64,000 bases of DNA from Romanomermis culicivorax. Taxonomy: Eukaryota > Nematoda > Enoplea > Mermithida > Mermithidae. The stretch is from NCBI GenBank assembly GCA_963922205.1, contig CAWUHX010000158.1, forward strand, positions 372,001 to 436,000. The letters run 5' to 3'. Position numbers and translations under genes: made by a program. Positions 34,311 through 46,343 of the stretch are shown here, piece after piece. Numbering within the stretch: position 1 is the first letter of the stretch; every line of letters starts with the position of its first letter. A model generated the notes under the pieces. That model ran no database searches. It was not told the origin of the DNA and was given only the letters and a program-made list of their open reading frames with translations.

Positions 34311-37300
34311 TGGCGCACCTTCTTCTGCCCGCAATATCCGACTATTGTAGGCTATCACCCAACGTTCTGAGTCAGTCTCTTGACATAACACTGCTCCCAA
34401 TGCAATTCCACTGGCATCCGTTTGAAGAATGAATCGCGCAGATCCATCTAAAATTGGATGTCTTAAGAAAGGTACTGAGGTCAATGCTACTTTGAGCTTC
34501 TCAAAAGTTGTGTAATGTAACTCCGTCACATTCCATGTTCCCTTCTTGCCTGTTAATTTGTACAAGGGTTCAGCTAGTGCTGCTAGGTCTGGTATAAATT
34601 TCTTACACCATTGTAGCATACCTAGGAATCTTTGCATTTTCTTAACAGAATCCGGGAATGGAAATTCCGTTATCGCCTTGACCTTCTTAGGATCCGGAGA
34701 AATTCCGTTCGCGTCCAAGATGTGTCCTAAAAAGTGCACCTTCTCGGGAAGAAATTCACATTTCTCCGGCTTAAGAGTCAACTTCCCCTTCCTCAACGCT
34801 TCTAGCACCAAGTTCAAATTCTCTAAGTGTTCCTCGAACGTATTCGAGAAGATGATAATATCATCTATGTACACTAGGCAAATTTTCCATACCAAATCCC
34901 CAAGGATTCTCTCCATCATCCTTTGGAATTCAGCAGGTGCATTCTTCAATCCAAACGGCATTACTTTAAACTGAAACAAGCCCTCTTGGCATATAAAAGC
35001 CGTTTTCTCCTTGCTCTCCTCCTCCATCGGGACCTGCCAATATCCCGACTTCAAATCTAGAGTCATATAGAACTTCGCTCTTCCAAGGCAATCTAAATAG
35101 TCATCCATTCTCGGGATGGGATATTTATCATCCTTGGTCACTTCGTTTATACCTCTAAAATCAACTACTGGTCTCGTAGTTCCATCTTTCTTTCCAACTA
35201 GGAACAAGGGTGCAGCCCACGGTGACTTCGAGGGCTCGATCACTCCCTGATCCAACATCTCCTTTATATGTCGCCTTACTCCTGGCCGACTATTAATTGA
35301 AGCTCTGTAATATCTCTTTGCTACAGGTCTTGCATCTCCTGTATCTATCTTACACGTCAGAGCTGGGGTTGTAGTAGCCGGATCACCAGGCAAGCTAAAG
35401 ACATATCTGTACTTCAACAAAGACTCTATAGCTTCCGTTTTCTTCTCTTCCGAAATTTTTGCCTTTGATATCATCTTGCATAGTGAAGTATAGAACTCAA
35501 CAGAATCAGCTTTTGATAATGCAGGCATTCCTTCCTTTACCATACAGGTCTGATATTCTTTTTCCTCCTTTATCTTTTTCATTTCCTTCACCTTCTTGTA
35601 CGTATCATCATCTTCAATAAGCATAGATTCTGTATAGCCAATGATTTGATCTCTCTCAAACCGACAACCAGAACCTGTGGTATTGGAGATTAGTACTACA
35701 AACTCCTCTTGTGATCCATCTACAACCGCTTTCTCCATTCTGAACTTCCTTTCGGAATCCTTTGATTCGACGATAATTCCGTTCAACGTGGCATCTCCAT
35801 GTTGATCCCAAAGTTTTGCCTTCATCAAAACATCTGTTCCATATGGAATGTAGGTTTTACTACATGCAACAATTGCAACAGTTGTCTTTAGCAGACAAAC
35901 TTTTGGATAAACAATTTGATTTATGCAATCAGTCGACGCCACACTGACTTTAGTTACTTCTTCCATTACCGTTTGCACAGTAGTTACAGAAGGAACTTGA
36001 ACTACGTCAATCTTTCTCTCAATGCCTTGTATCGTCATGGCATTCCTTTTGAAATCAATCACCACACCTAAATCTGGGTGTGCTAAAAAATCTGTGCCCA
36101 AGATCAGGTCCTCACCTGCATCTGGCAACACTATAGCATTGACTGGAAAACTTCCGAATTCAGTCTTCATACAAACTGGTACATACCCATAGGCATGCAC
36201 AACTTTTCCATCAGCTACAGTCACTTTAAGAATACGAGGGTACACTGTATAATCAACGTCTAATGCCCTTTTCAGGAGCTTAGAAGACATGACCATACAC
36301 TGAGCTCCTGTATCGATTAAAGCTCTGGTAGCCGTTTCTTTAATAACTACATTTATGTAGAAAGGAACCGTTTTCGGATAATTTTCCAACAACCTTCTCT
36401 CTACGTCTGTTGCTTTTCTTCCATACTTTATATGAGCCAAATCTCTTTCTTTCACTTTCTCTAGAGGTGTCACCTTATCCAGGTGAATAATACTTCCGAG
36501 AACCAAACTAGAAGATTTGTTTCTACTCTTTTCGCTTTCATCATCCACATCCGTACGGCTTGTCACCATTATGTTATGCGAACTAGGTTGCGACTGGTTC
36601 GAAACAAATGATCCAGACTGATCCTGGACGGTACTAGCCTGAATAGCAGGTTGACTAGTTGATGCAGGTAACATCAACTGAGGCTGCCTCTGCAACTGGA
36701 TGCCTTGTTCCCTAAGTCTGCAGAATTCCCTGTATCTCTCAAACTCTGGGTCATACCCGTACATTTGATCTTCTTCGGGGAATCCTACATAATAGGCACC
36801 TCTTCCTCTTCCTCTAAATCCAAACTGAGGTCCACCTCTACCTCTAAAACTTCCTCTATATGAAGCATTCCTATCACCACCATAATACTGATTAGACATG
36901 CCACGGTTAAATCCACCGCGTTGCTGTTGCTGACGCCGGTATGCTAATGTTTTACACTCCTCCGTAGCATGAGTATTATTCTTATGATAAATGCAGTAGG
37001 GTCTCTGCTGCTTCAACTGCTTCTGCTTTTCAGCAGACGCAGTCTTCACAGTAGTCAACTCTTTTAAAGCTTCATTCTGAGTAACTTGTAATTTATCCAC
37101 CTTTTGAACCAATTGTAGCCACTCCTTTGAGAGAATAGCTAAAAAAGACTCCTTGGCCTGTTCCTCGTTAGACTTTTTGACATCACGAGGCGACAGACCA
37201 TGTTGCATCTCTTCAGCATTCTCCTCACTTCTCTCTTCTTCCACTGCCTTTTGCAACTGATTTTGTGGTCTTGACTTTGTCTGGTTATACTTTTTAGTAC

Positions 37301-38654
37301 TTCCATACGGAGCATTCCCTACAAAAGCAATTTCCGGGCACATCTCCTCCGCTACAACTTGATTCACCACAATTGGTTTATCCTTGGCTCCAAAAGCAGT
37401 AAACACATTCCTATACTTCTTATCAATCTGAGTTACGGCGTATGCAAGGTCTTGCCATGTTTTCATCGATGGCAATACATCCTGCAACTCCGTCTGATAC
37501 AATGGACTACTCTTATAAATGAAGGCATTAATAATATTCTCTTGCCTTACTTGATCACTCTGATCTGCATAGACCAGATCCACATGATTACTCAATCTCT
37601 TTAAAAACTCCAAGGCTGACTCGATTTCCTCCTGTTTCATAATAAACAACTCTCTTTTGAGCATCGTCAAATCATAAGTCGGCGCGAGATACTTTAAAAT
37701 ATTTCTCCGCGCTTCTGTATAACTTGAGGATGTTCTCGCTATCCTCCTCGCCGTGTTCTGAGACAACCTTCTCAAACACTCCTTTTTCACTTTATCAGCC
37801 GTATTCTCCAGAAATTCACTTTCCAGATCAGTAAAAAATTTCAAAGCCTCCGTCGGCTTTATACTATCATGTAAAGGTCTATGTTTCAAGGCCTTTACCA
37901 CATCTCTCACATCAACTTCTACACTTGAGCTAGAGTTCGACGTAGATGAACTGCTATTATCACTATCAGAGTAATGTCTAGTCCTAGCTCTTGACCTGTG
38001 AGATCTCTTTCTACTCTTCGACCTCTTCTTTCTCCTCCTCTCAGGGCTAAGGTCAGCTCTATTTGCAGTATCTCTCCAAGGAGTAGGACGAGAAAACCTA
38101 TCCTCTCCCTGGGACGATTCATCGCAAATAGTCACCTTCCTTTCCCTAGACCTCCAATTCTCTGAGTAACCGTAGGCATTCGATTGTGCTTGTTCAGCAT
38201 TCCTCGAACTCTGCGGCTCCTCAGTCCAACCTCTATCTCTACCCAAATATTTGTCTCTATCTTCTTGAGACCTGACATAAACTTCTGAATGAACCTCTCT
38301 CTTAGGTTCACTAACTCTCTCCACTCTATTCTCAAGGTAAGAAGACTCACGTATCTTCCTCCGTTGATCATCCTCCGTTTCTTTTTCCTTGACTTGCGCG
38401 CTTTCGATAACCTTGATCAATAATTCGACCTTTTTCTCCAGCGCATTAAATCGTAAATCCTTGGGATCGACTCGATCCCTTGGATCCTCTCGTCGACTCC
38501 AATTCGTAATTTCCGGCTCGTATCGCCTCGAATATTTGTCGTCGTATAAATCAGCCAGCGCGTCCTCGTAATATTCGTTGTAATTCATGTCCACCATGTT
38601 TGACCTCCACGCCGGTTTCGATTTCCGTCTAATCTCCTCCAGCGTCTCGGCCAT
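34293..38654 (-). pseudogene. gag-pol: Element 2 gag-protease-reverse transcriptase, one frame, ended by a frameshift
   Basis: Polyprotein. The frame opens with TTG at 38666; the first ATG is 38654. Gag has an acidic/RS-rich N-terminus ([17 protein letters not shown]), a capsid region, a zinc knuckle of the C-x2-H-x4-H-x4-C type ([14 protein letters not shown]) and an RG-rich stretch. Protease shows LIDTGAQC with the active Asp at codon 785 from 38666. RT shows [34 protein letters not shown] and VYIDDIII (first Asp codon 1268), then RNase H ([15 protein letters not shown]). Unlike element 3, no stop separates gag from protease. The frame ends at a TAG at 34293-34295 owing to an indel just upstream, before the RNase H motif that follows in the next frame. 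Confidence 0.85.
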
Positions 38655-38690
38655 CGGATGGACCAACTTCGAGGGCGACGTATTAACTAA

Positions 38691-40900
38691 TTTTTATCTT
38701 CAGTATCTTGGCTGTATTCAGCTTTCATTTGCTGATCAGCTCTATTCCAAAAAATGGCCTATCAGCACTGTAGGTGCATGTCCCTCAACAATTGAGGTTA
38801 ATAATGATAGAAACGTGATTGATTTATTTCACAGTATGAGTATCTCTACTTGAGAACTTATTATTGCTTCGAACTCTCTGTATAAAAATTTCAGAAGCTG
38901 CAGGAATAATCAATCAATAAATCACAATCTAATTATATTAAGATGGACTTGAAAATGAGTTAGAGCATTTGATCTTTCATTGTTTTTGAAGAACCTGGTT
39001 TATGATGTTGTAATCTGTATATGTTTTGCACCTGTTGTTTGCATGAATCAAAATTATTGCACCATCAATACTGTACATAGTTCACATCATATATTCAATC
39101 CAGTCGTCACAGAATCAATATTGTACATAGTTCACATCGTATAATCCAGTCTTCACAGTAAAGCAGCTGCCAGATAAACACTAAGCTTTAAAGATATATT
39201 AATTAATTAAAATTGCATGACTTCATCAATTTGCTTTGGTGACATTATGCTATAGGTCTTTATACAAGCATGTTTATTCCAAGCATCCTCTCTTTTACAA
39301 AATGTCATAAAATCTGTGATGAAATATTCGCCCTTCTTCCTACATACAAGACCTGTCCATCAATTGGAATGAGACATTGTCATAAAATTGAGGATGAGGA
39401 TCAGGATACACCCATTGAGGTTATTCTATAGAAAAATGGTGCCGATTTGCTTGTGTATCTACTTACTATGCAACAAAGTTCAGGTAATTGATATTGTTTG
39501 AGTGATTTGGCACATGAAATTACCTTTTTCTATCGTTAGAAACTAAAGCCCTGTTCAGAAGTGCAGTCACCAACTGTCGCCAACAGTCAGTGACAAAAAT
39601 CCAAGGATTTTTCACTTCTGAATAGCTTTCCAGTCCAAAAATTTAATACTGAAGGTCGAATTTTCCTCATCAATGTTCTCATAATTTTCAAACTTAGTAT
39701 AAATAATGTGTCTTATCGATGTGGAATTAATTGTTTCGAAAAGAAAATGCAATCCTAAAATGGACTTTTGCTTAAAACTGAACTAAAATTTTGGGAAAAT
39801 AATTGCATTTTTTGTTAATTTTTGATGAAAAACTGAACGGCTGACTAATTTTTAACAAATAAATTGAATTTAAAACATATTTTTCAAGAAAAACTGAATT
39901 TCAGGTTGATTTTAGATGAAAACTTCGAGTATTGAATTGAATTTCTGAGATAAATTTGAATTTTAGGTGATTTTTGATTTAAAATGTTGAAATTTAGTGG
40001 AAAATTTCAGAATTTGAACTGAATTTTTTAAAACTTTGAACTTTGAGTAATTTTTAACTAATGATGTTCAGATTTTTGTCGAAAAATATTGAATCTGAAC
40101 TAAATTTTTGGAAATAATTGAATTTTTGGTGACTTTTGATTAAAAATATCAAGATTTTTATCCAAAAATACAGAATTTAAACAGAATTTTAGCATAATAT
40201 TTGAATTTTTGGTTAATTTTTGATGGAAAACTAAAGGGCTGAGTAGTTTTCAGCAGAGAAATCTGCATTTTGAAACAAAGTATTCTGGAAAAAATTGAAT
40301 TTTAAGTTGATTTTTGACAAAATTTTACGTTTTGAACTGGATTTTTAAAAGAAATTTGAATTTTGAATGGTTTTTCATTAAAAATGTTGAGAATTTTTGT
40401 TAAAAAATCTAGAATTTGAGTAATTTTTTGATGAATAATGTTGAAATTCTTGTCAAAAATATTGAATTTAAAGTAAATTTTTAGAAATAATTGAATTTTT
40501 AGTTGATATTTGATGAAAAACGTCAAGATTCTCATAAAAAATGCTGAATTTGAGCTGAATGTTTAAAAAATATTTGAATTTTTAGTTTATTGTTGATGGA
40601 AAACTAAGGGTTGAGTGATTTATAACATAGAAAATTGAATTTAAAACAAATTTTTGAAGAAAAAATAAATTTTCAGCTCTATGCATCGATGCTTTTTGAA
40701 TATCAATCAATAATAAATTTCAATGAGTCATGAAGAGTCAAATTTCAGTATTTGCAGACTTTCTAAAGTTTCATTGTGATTAGCACATTATGAATCTTAA
40801 AATAGTTCTCTAGGACAAATTTCTGAAACTGGAAGTGGATATTAGGCCACCTACATTTTTAGCAGCTTAGCAGATGTACATTCACCAAAGGCATCTTGAT
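38691..40900. other. Interior of the TIR element: AT-rich, degenerate about 80-bp repeats
   Basis: Positions 38691-39780 have no recognised gene; a small inverted repeat (ttcagaagtg at about 39556 and cacttctgaa at about 39614) encloses about 60 bases. From 39780 to 40660 a degenerate repeat built on ttgaattttt-ggtgatttttgat-aaaaatgttgaaatttttg recurs at about 39956, 40036, 40118, 40201, 40295 and 40356, mostly 80-94 bases apart. Confidence 0.55.
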
Positions 40901-43534
40901 ATTTTCTTAGCTGGCAAAGCTACCACACTTTCAACAGCAGGACTTGCTTCAGCTACCTCAGCAGCCATGATTTGCTGCAGCTACTTCAACAGCAACAACA
41001 GCTACCTCAGCTTTCCATTTGTCCATGTGAGATTCATACATTCGCTACAACTTGAGAACTAGTTTACTGTGTACTAAGAAAAACAACTTGGCATGTACCT
41101 TCTGCATGGTTAAAAAATGCTAGAATGTCGAGCTGAAAAGTAAACATCAAGTTTTTTGAGGAATCTATTTTTAGAAACTGCATGAGTAGTTCAGTGATTG
41201 TATCAATATTCTATTACAAAGAACCAGTTATCATGCTTGTTAGGAGAATTTTGAAAAGCATGTTGTCAATGTGAGCTACAACTTTGGAATCAGCTCACTG
41301 TGCAGGCAGTAATCAAAACAAGTTACACATACACTTTGTTACAAAATGCTAGAATTCTGAGCTAAAAAGAACATCAAGTTTTCTGAGAAGTCTATTTCTA
41401 GAAAATGTGCAGGTACAATCTATATTTCATTGATATGTACATGTGCATAGATACTCCCACTTGCAATGTAAAATTACTGTTAGAACCAGTTTCTATTGAG
41501 GAAGAACAGTTGGCCACATTTCATCGATTTGTCTATGTGAGATTCATATATGTGCATCGATTTTAGCACTAGTTTCCTGTTCACCCACTGAGTTTTCATG
41601 CATGTTGACAAACTCTGAAAAAGAAAGAACAAGCTGTATTTCATCGATTTCTCTATCAGCATTGATGCTCTTATTTGCACTGTAACAAAACTGTGAAAAC
41701 CAGTTTTCTCGGACACCAAGAAAGTTTCTAAGAAGGAAAAATGAATTGGCCATGTTTCATCGATTCGTCTATGTTAGATTCATATATTAGCTAAAACTTG
41801 AGAATCAGTTTCCTGTGTACCAACAAAAACAAGCTACTCATGTACCTTCTGCATAGTTTTCCGAGAAGTCTATGTTTAGAAACTGCTTGATTGGCACCCT
41901 TAGGGGTGCTTCAGTGATTGCATCAATACTCTATTTCAAAGAACCAGTATGTCAGGAGACTTTGGAAGGAGAAGAATTGAGTTGGTTGCATTTCATTGAT
42001 TTCTCTATGTACGATTCATATATTAGCTATAGCTTGAGAATCAGTTTAGTATGCATTAACAAAGCAAGCTAAGCATATATCTTCTGCATGGTTGAAAATG
42101 CCAGAATGCTGCGCTGAATAGTAAGTATCAAATGTTGGGAGAAGTTTATTTTCAGAAACTGCTTGAGTGATGTCCCAGAGGGGAGCTGCAGTAATTGCAT
42201 CAATACTCTATTTCAAAGAACATTTATCATATACATTAATAGTGTTTGGAAACAGAAGATGCAGTTGATTATATTTCATTGATTTGTCTATGTGAGATTC
42301 ATTTATTGGCTACAAGTTGAGATCTAGTTTACTATGTATTAAGAAAAACAAGACAGGTGTGTACCTTCTGCATGGTTAAAAAGCATCAAAATGCTGAGCT
42401 GAAAGGTAAACATCAAGTTTTCCGAGAAGTAGAGTTTTGGAAAATGCAAGCAGTAGAAGCAATTTGACTATATTTCATCCACTTTTGCCCATATGAGATT
42501 TATATGCAAGAAATTGTTTACTGTGCACTAAGAAAAACAAGCTACACATGTATTTTGTTGCAAAATGCCAGAATATTGAGCTGAAAAATAGACATCAAGT
42601 TTTCTGAGAAGGCTATTTCTATAAAATGCAAGCAGTAGAAGCAATTTAGCTATTTTTCATCCATTTTGGTTTATGTATGAGAACCAGTTTACTTTGCACC
42701 AAGAAAAACAAGCTACGAATGTACTTTGCTGAAAAACTCCAGAATGCTGAGCTAAAAATGAATGACAATTCCCAGTAGTCTATTTTTAGAAAATGTGTTA
42801 TGTCAGTACAAGCTGCATTTCATTGACTTGTGCATATGCATCAATACTCTCATTTGCACTGCAACAAACTGTGAGAAATAGTTTCCAAAATGGAAGAACA
42901 GTTTGCTCTAATTCAGCAATTTATCTATGTGAGATTCATATATCAGCTAGGACTATCAGTTTACTGTGTAGCAAGAAAAACAAGCTAACATGTACTTCTG
43001 CATAGTTTTCTGAGAGGTCTATTTTTATAACCTGCTTGATTGGCACCCTAGATGGGCACTTCAGTGATGGCATCAATACTCTCTTTCAAATAATCAGGCC
43101 TCATGCATGTTATGAGAGCTTTGAAAGAGAATAAGTGAGTTGACCATATTTAATCAATTTGTCTATGTGAGATTCATATTTTAGCTGTGACTTAAGAACC
43201 AGTTTATGCGTATAAAGAAAAACAAGCTACACATGTGCCCTGTTACAGAATGCCAGAATGCAAGCTGAAAAGTACACATCAAATTTTCTAATAAGTCTAT
43301 TTTTTGGAAAATTCAATAGGTAAAAGTGATAAGACTATAGTTCATCAACTTTTGTCTATGGGAGATTTACATACAAAAACTAGTTTACTGCGCATTGAGT
43401 AAAACAAGCTATGCAATGTAGTGTCCTAAAAAATGTCAGAACATTGAACTTACAAGTAAAAATCAGGTTTTCTGAGAAGTTGATTATGTTACATCATTGA
43501 AAACAACATCTGTTTGTTATTTTATTCTATCAAC
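40900..43534. repeat. Inner extension of the right TIR repeat array
   Basis: The same units as in the TIRs continue inward on the right side only (gctgaaaagtaaacatcaagttttc, ctatgtgagattcatata, agtttactgtgcactaagaaaaacaagcta), about 150-250 bases apart. The left side has lost this part or was replaced by gypsy element 2. Low-frequency open frames are shadows. Confidence 0.7.
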
Positions 43535-45294
43535 TTGTCTATGTGCATCGATACTACCATTCACACTGAAAAAACCTAGTTTTCGTGCACACTGAGAAAG
43601 TTTCAAAAGAAGTACAAGCAACTTGACTATATTTCAAGAATTTGTTTATGTGAGGTTTATACACAAGAACCAGTTTACTTTGCACAAATGTACGAAACAC
43701 CAGAATGTGGAGCTGAAAAGTAAATGTCAAATTTTCCAAGAAGGCTATTTTTAGAAAATGCAAAAGGTAAAAGCAATGTGACTTTATGTCATCGATTTTT
43801 GTCTATGTGAGATTAAAAGCAATAACCTATTTACTGTGGAATGGGAGAAACAGCTATGCATTTACTTTCTTACCCAACATCAGAATGTCAAACTCACAAG
43901 TAAACATCAAGTTTTCTGGGAAGTATGTTTTTTATTTGATTCTATCCACTTGTCTATGTGGATTCGGCATCAGTACTACCATTTCCACTGTAACAAGCTT
44001 GTTTTCATGCACACTGGAAAAGTTTTAAAAAAGGTAAAAGTGATTTGGCTTTGTTTTGTAAAATTAACATATGAGAACTAGTTTACTGAGCACTAAGAAA
44101 AACATGCTAGGCATGTACAACATGCCAGAATGTTGAGCTGAAAAGTAAACATCAAGATTTCCTGAGAAGTCTATTTTTAGACAGCACAAGATATAGAGCT
44201 ATTTTTCATCAATTTGCCTATGTGAGTGTTGTATACAAGAACCAGTTTACGGTGCACTAAGAAAAACAAGCTAAGCATGTACTTTGTTCGTTACACAATG
44301 TCAAAACATCAAGCTTACAAGTAAACATCAAGTTTTTGGAGAAGTTGGTAAAGTTACAGGTTGGAAAACAACATCTGTTTGTTATTTGATTCTATCGGCT
44401 TGTTTGTCTGCATTGATAATATCATTTCTACTGTAAGAAGCTATGCACACTATGAAAGTTTCAAAAGAAAGCACCTTGTCTATATTTCATCAACTGTCTA
44501 CGTGAGATTTATACACAAGAACTAGTTTACAGTGCACTAAGAATCGAAGAAGTCTATTTTTAGAAAAGGCAAGATGTAGAGGCTATACTTTATCAGTTTG
44601 TCCTTGTTAGTTTTATATATGAAAACCACTTGTCTATGTGCATCAATAATACCACTAGCAGTCTAACAAGCTAGTTTCCATGCACACTACAAAATTTTCA
44701 AAAGCAAGCACCTTGTCTATATATCATGAACTGCCTATGTGAGATATGTAGACGAGAACTAGTTTACAGTGCAGTAAGAAAGAACATACTATGCATGTAC
44801 AAAACAATGAACTGAAAAGTAAATATAAAGTTTTGCGAGAAGTCGATTTTTAGAAAAGGCAAGAGGTAGAGGCTACGCTATATCAGTTTGTCTATGTGAG
44901 TTTTATGTACAAGAACTAGTTTACTGTGCACTAAGAGACACAAGCTAGGCATGTGAGCTGAGAAGCAAACATCAAGTTTGGAAGAAGCAAGTTGACTGAC
45001 TTTATTTCATCAATTACCTATGTGAGATTTATATATCACAACTAGTTTACAGTGTATTAAGAAAAAACAAGCTAGGCACGTCAGCTCTGAAAAGTAAATA
45101 TCAAGTTTTCCGAGAAATCTAGTTTTAGAACAGGCAAGAAGTAGAGGTTATACTTTATCAGTTTGTCTATGTGAGTTTTATATACAAGAACCAGTTTGAT
45201 ATGCACTAAAAAACAATTCATGCAAGCTGAAAAGTAAACATCCAGTTTTTACAAAATGCGTGGGTGGCTGTCTGAAGGGTCCAGAGTTACTACT
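43535..45294 (-). repeat. Right terminal inverted repeat, about 1.76 kb
   Basis: Reverse complement of 23726-25486. It ends gggtccagagttactact, followed at once by gatatg (45295-45300), the right copy of the 6-bp duplication. Confidence 0.85.
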
Positions 45295-45300
45295 GATATG

Positions 45301-46302
45301 AGGAGAAATGCAAAGCCAAGGAGCAAAAGCCACTATGCTGTAGCAAAAAGCACCCAAAGTGAAACAGCAGTGAGAAACAGCTGAGGCTGTTTCATAAAGA
45401 ACAGATGCTTAGGGAGCATTGTTTTCCTACAGTATACCCAAAATAAGTATAATTATGTTGTCAAACAGTAGGACAGTAGGTTGATTATTCTGTAGTTAAA
45501 CCACACCCATATGAAGAACAATCTTGGCCGGACTACTGTTTTTTTTCCAATCATAATAACGGAAAAATACCAAAAAAGTTTTTTTCCCAAACATCACAAC
45601 AGAAAAATCCTAAAAAATTTCATGTAGGACATGACGGAAAAATACGAAAAATTTTACTCTATAGTCTGTTTTTTATAAAATGCTGCCAAATAGAAAAGTG
45701 ACACAAATCATTACTGTCGTCAAAATCGTTTACATAAAATTCTTTTTGTAAAATTTTTCACTCGAAAAATTGCTGAAGGTTAGGTCAGTATGCTCACAAA
45801 TTTCCAGTCCTACATAGTATTTTGTTTGTCAGAAAACCGCAATAATCTGAAATACTACTTGCTTTCCACTTTCATTATTTGGAAGCATTTTAAGAAAAAC
45901 AGACTATAGGTGAAAATTTGAAGAAAAAAATTTGATCTAGATCAAAAAATTTTGATCCGGATCAAAATCTTATTATGTGATGTTAATTTACTCATCACGA
46001 CGGAAAAATACGAAAAATTTTATTCTAGGTGAAAATTTGAAAAAAAATTTGAGCAGGATCAAAAATATTGATCTGGATAAAATTCTTATTATGTGAGGTG
46101 AAAATACTCATCACGATGAAAAAATTCGAAAAAATTTGATCTATAAAAGTCTGTTTTTTTTCAAATGCTATTTTTTTGGAGGAAAGCTGAAATGAAGAAC
46201 ACATACCTAATTTCGTGTCAGGACTAAATGTCACTTAACTGTAGTACGGAAAATTGTTAAAATTACGCTTCATTAATTAAAGTTCTACTTCCACTCCACT
46301 CA
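45301..46302. repeat. Flank with tRNA-like unit and gatc-repeat family
   Basis: 45301-45440 is the former neighbour of the recombinase gene's upstream side. 45466-45538 is a 73-base unit of the cagtag/ctactg tRNA-like family (minus strand: tagtccggcc A-box-like, ggtttaactac B-box-like). 45900-46140 carries the gatctagatcaaa and attatgtga-gt words, in the same orientation as 21590-21720. No coding sequence is seen. Confidence 0.6.
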
Positions 46303-46335
46303 GGTTTTTTTGCAATCAGTAACCAAATTTCCGAC

Positions 46336-46343
46336 AGTGCAAC
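46336..46343. repeat. 8-bp target-site duplication, left (agtgcaac)
   Basis: Identical to 48453-48460 on the other side of the hAT element. Confidence 0.9.

Larger units (their letters stand above)
25487..38690 (-). mobile_element. Ty3/gypsy-type retrotransposon, element 2, nested in the TIR element
   Basis: Minus-strand order: gag-protease-RT in one long frame, RNase H-integrase after a frameshift, a spliced third ORF with an exonuclease domain, and a probable 3' LTR abutting the disrupted left TIR repeat. The 5' LTR, leader and primer-binding site are not visible upstream of gag (38690 and beyond is unrelated AT-rich sequence), so the element is 5'-truncated or rearranged. Its gag zinc knuckle and third ORF are closer to element 3 than to element 1. 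Confidence 0.8.
23726..45294. mobile_element. Large TIR element, 21.6 kb, Polinton/Maverick-like ends
   Basis: The ends are inverted repeats beginning agtagtaactctggaccc and flanked by the 6-bp direct repeat gatatg. A 6-bp duplication with AG-initial TIRs and a length near 20 kb is known for Polintons/Mavericks. The interior, however, holds no DNA polymerase B, retroviral-like integrase, ATPase, protease or capsid gene. It holds gypsy element 2 and repeats. I therefore call it a non-autonomous or gutted large TIR element; the superfamily assignment is tentative. The insertion separates the recombinase gene from 45301-45440. Confidence 0.65.

Noticed and set aside
34546-34974. 142-codon plus-strand ORF opposite the RT of element 2, and similar antisense ORFs over pol and the third ORFs
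   Set aside because: Shadows of minus- or plus-strand coding sequence; no independent features.
23726-45294. Calling the large TIR element a complete Polinton
   Set aside because: No PolB, integrase of Polinton type, ATPase, protease or capsid gene; the only integrase belongs to the gypsy pol.
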